This document shows positions 17,990 through 20,029 of a stretch of DNA of 20,029 nucleotides, piece by piece. Every line of letters starts with the position of its first letter. Within the stretch, counting starts at the first letter, position 1. Where the stretch lies: contig CM044498.1 of assembly GCA_024364805.1 (NCBI GenBank), forward strand, positions 42,436,527 through 42,456,555. Direction: 5' to 3'. The notes under the pieces are model-generated. The model was not told where the DNA came from. It ran no database searches and saw nothing but the letters and a program-made list of their open reading frames with translations. Source of the DNA: Euprymna scolopes. Taxonomy: Eukaryota; Mollusca; Cephalopoda; Sepiida; Sepiolidae. A program made the translations under genes and the position numbers.

Positions 17990-18700
17990 TGGAATAAATT
18001 TCCCTATATAGTTTGTCATTCCTAGGAACCTGCGAACAACTCAAATGTTTCCTGGTGCTGGCATATCAATGATATCCTTTATTTTTTCTGGGTCAACTAC
18101 AATGCCATCTTAGGTGATGCGATGCCTATGAAAATGATTGTGTGTTTGGTCCAGTCTTTAGTTTTTCTGTGTTGAATTTTACTCCTATTGTTTGGTATTT
18201 TCTGGAGTAGTTTGTGGAGCCGTCTGTCATATTCTTCTTGGTCTTTCTCATGAATGACCAGATCATCTACAATAATGACAACTTCCTTTCTTTGGAAGAT
18301 CTCTGCTGAGGGGTTCAGGCCAAATGGTAACCGACGCCAACAGTATCGGCCAAAGCATCTGAAAGTGATCAGGTTGCTGGAGGCCTCATCGAGCTCAACA
18401 TGCCAATATTCTAATGATAGTTCTATTTTTGTGAATATTTTTGCATCTCATGTCACGAAGAATATCCTCGAAAATTGGTATTGTGTAGTGCTCTTGCATG
18501 AATGCTTTATTAAGCTCATGGGGATTCAGACATATCTTCATTGTCCAATTTTTCTTGTGACGAAGTTCGCTAACCCACGAAGTGGGTTTTTTTCTACTGG
18601 TTTATTTACTCCTAATTTGGTCAGTCGAGAACTCCTTTTTTCAGTTTAGAACGTATGGCTATAGGAATTCTCCGATTGGGTATTACAACTGGTATTGCAT
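17990..18700 (-). pseudogene. Reverse transcriptase remnant of the Gypsy-type element
   Basis: The minus strand at about 18240-18290 gives VVIIVDDLVIHEKDQEEYDR, the YxDD-box region in the V-DD form usual for Gypsy RTs. Downstream stretches around 17990-18110 resemble the thumb/connection part (DPEKIKDIIDMPAP, then RRFLGM). The stretch toward 18600 fits the fingers/palm region. It is a fossil and broken. Confidence 0.85.
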
Positions 18701-18949
18701 ATAGTTTGAGCTGGAGAATGGCAAAACCTAGCAGTTTGCCTAGTTGATCATCAAACACCTCCTATGCAGTAGAAATTCTTCTGTTTTATTTACACAAGGC
18801 CAATTTGTATGCTAGCCAGCAGGCCAAGTAATGGTTGACGGTCATCTTTATCTTTGAATATTGCATAAATTCCACCGAGTAGGTTTGTTATGTTTTTTTC
18901 TTCGGCATACAGAGATTCATTAGAGATTTAATCCACATCGATAATATCC

Positions 18950-19150
18950 CTTTATGAGGTTTCATCCTCTTGACAACTTTTCAAGGAGAGCATTAATAGA
19001 TACCCCTGTGTCAATCTGGAAAGCAACTTATTTTTTATCCAGAAGCATAATACATTTGGTCTCTTGTCTGTTTTGGTTTTGGAGATTATCACATTCATCT
19101 AGTGGAACTATTCTTCGTCCTTCTCTGATGATATGTCTAATTGATGTACT
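18950..19150 (-). pseudogene. Retroviral-type protease remnant of the Gypsy-type element
   Basis: The minus strand near 19010 encodes VAFQIDTGVSINALL, the aspartic protease active-site motif (F-IDTGA--N) of LTR elements, placed just upstream of the reverse transcriptase as expected. The frame before it is weakly recognisable. It is a fossil and broken. Confidence 0.7.
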
Positions 19151-19207
19151 CGTGGTGGTGGAGTTGCAACACGCTTCTTGTTTTCATTCGTTCGTGTAGT
19201 GTCTGTT

Positions 19208-19262
19208 TTTGAACAGAGTTAAGTGAAACGAACTTTATTGAGCGGCAATCTTATATCAATAA
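19208..19262 (-). repeat. LTR-like remnant at the 5' side of the Gypsy-type element
   Basis: GAGTTAAGTGAAACGAACTT then TATTGAGCGGCAATCTTA matches GAGCTAAGTGAAACAGAAAC then TTTGAGCGGCCATCTTA at 14950-14986 in the 3' LTR. On the element strand it contains CTCAATAAAG, a polyadenylation-type signal. Only about 40 bp of similarity is evident, so the full 5' LTR cannot be delimited and LTR-based dating is not possible from this window. Confidence 0.5.
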
Positions 19263-19840
19263 GCTTCGTCTTTTGTAGGAGAGTTATTTAAGAAGATGAG
19301 GGAATTGGGGAGGGCAGAGGTGGGGGTTTGGTTACACGCAACACCTATGTTGATCAAGATTGTGTAAAGCCAACGGTACTGTTGGGATCATTATCACTCT
19401 CAATGTTGAAGTGGCTCTTTCTGACAGTAAGTCGAACTAATATTTATCTCGCAACCCCCTGTTTTTTAACACAGCACTCGTTTCCGTCCATGTGAATAGA
19501 TTGTTGAATTGTTGCAATACGTCATCGGTGGTGGCGTTGGGTAAGACAAACATAGTAACTTCATTTATTAAATTGAAAAGAAGTATGTATTCTTTTATCG
19601 TCACATTTTACGACCTGTTTATATTCTTTTATAGTCACACCTGTTTGCTGTAACTCGTTGTACGAGTTCCATGGCTGTAGTTTTATATTTTATATCGGCG
19701 TTTTTTGTATGCATTATTATTTATGGTCACAAGTCAAACGAATGCATCTTTCCGGCGATATATATAAAAATAGAGTTCTACGTGCATTAACAGTTAGCGA
19801 TGACTCAATAACACGAGAACAAAATTTTTATACTTCCTCA
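19263..19840. other. Unassigned region right of the Gypsy-type element
   Basis: No recognised gene or repeat. Short open frames on both strands have no family signature. TTATATTCTTTTAT.GTCACA-type words recur at about 19587-19605 and 19619-19638 (TATTCTTTTATCGTCACATT and TATTCTTTTATAGTCACACC), a local duplication of about 30 bp spacing. Confidence 0.4.
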
Positions 19841-19962
19841 GAAAAAACAAAAAACAAAAAAACAAAAAACAAATAATACCAACAAAACTAAAAAAACTTA
19901 CTGACGAGGGATTTTAAATCCGAAATTAATTGTATTTAAAAACAAACAAACAAACAAAAAAC
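19841..19962. repeat. A-rich simple repeats, (CAAAAAA)n and (CAAA)n
   Basis: Runs of A interrupted by single C lie at about 19842-19873, and a short (CAAA)n run at about 19941-19959. The end of the 72-residue open frame starting at 19658 is this repeat translated (KTKNKKTKNK). Confidence 0.9.
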
Positions 19963-20029
19963 ACCTTTTCATCACAGCATATTTTAATATCAGATGTGCT
20001 GACGGTTATATCTCACAGGATTAGTGAAT

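Larger units (their letters stand above)
14909..19262 (-). mobile_element. Broken Gypsy-type (Metaviridae) LTR element, K02A2.6-like pol
   Basis: This is a fossil LTR retroelement on the minus strand. In its own reading order it has an LTR-like remnant (about 19208-19262), protease, reverse transcriptase, RNase H, integrase with a C-terminal part, a purine-rich stretch and a long 3' LTR. The domain order protease, RT, RNase H, integrase is that of Gypsy elements. The wording of RNase H and integrase is closest to the K02A2.6-like/Mag-type group common in invertebrates. No gag part is recognised. It is clearly broken, with at least about ten breaks across pol, so it looks old. Confidence 0.9.

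Noticed and set aside
19440-19560. Short minus-strand frame (FVLPNATTDDVLQQFNNLF) as a possible exon or gag piece
   Set aside because: It is only about 40 residues, with no recognised domain and no convincing splice sites, so it cannot be told from chance.

Overview
The window looks like repeat-rich, AT-rich, non-genic DNA of an invertebrate animal. A mollusc, most likely a coleoid cephalopod, is my inference. It rests on the many di- and tetranucleotide microsatellites, the tRNA-derived SINEs, the Gypsy-type LTR element with K02A2.6-like pol, and long arrays with TGTGTCTGTC-type ends. No intact host gene, tRNA, rRNA or CRISPR was found. Nearly all longer open frames are translated microsatellites or repeats.

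Layout. (1) 1-4885 is a large imperfect inverted repeat built like a foldback transposon. Each arm has a unique outer domain, then a tandem array of about 76 bp units, then units of about 280 bp. The central loop carries microsatellites and a decayed LINE reverse transcriptase tail. (2) 4886-6926 holds a possible LINE C-terminal scrap and two head-to-tail tRNA-derived SINEs on the minus strand. (3) 6927-9318 is a second foldback structure of nested inverted and direct repeats. Its arms carry CTCF-like motifs, and it has a tight inner palindrome. (4) 9319-14224 is mostly unassigned sequence. It holds a 217 bp tandem duplication, a 128 bp (TA)n tract, a candidate solo LTR, a CTCTAAGACT-rich low-complexity block and a 200 bp dimer. 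(5) 14228-14874 is a third foldback element, a near-perfectly centred palindrome of about 650 bp. (6) 14909-about 19262 is a broken Gypsy-type LTR element on the minus strand. It has a long LTR (14909-16004) and recognisable integrase, RNase H, reverse transcriptase and protease remnants. (7) 19263-20029 holds nothing recognisable apart from A-rich simple repeat.

There are no genes here acting together in a pathway. The unusual theme is three independent foldback structures of very different size in 15 kb. If transcribed, each could form long double-stranded RNA. None has a transposase I can see, so all would be non-autonomous.
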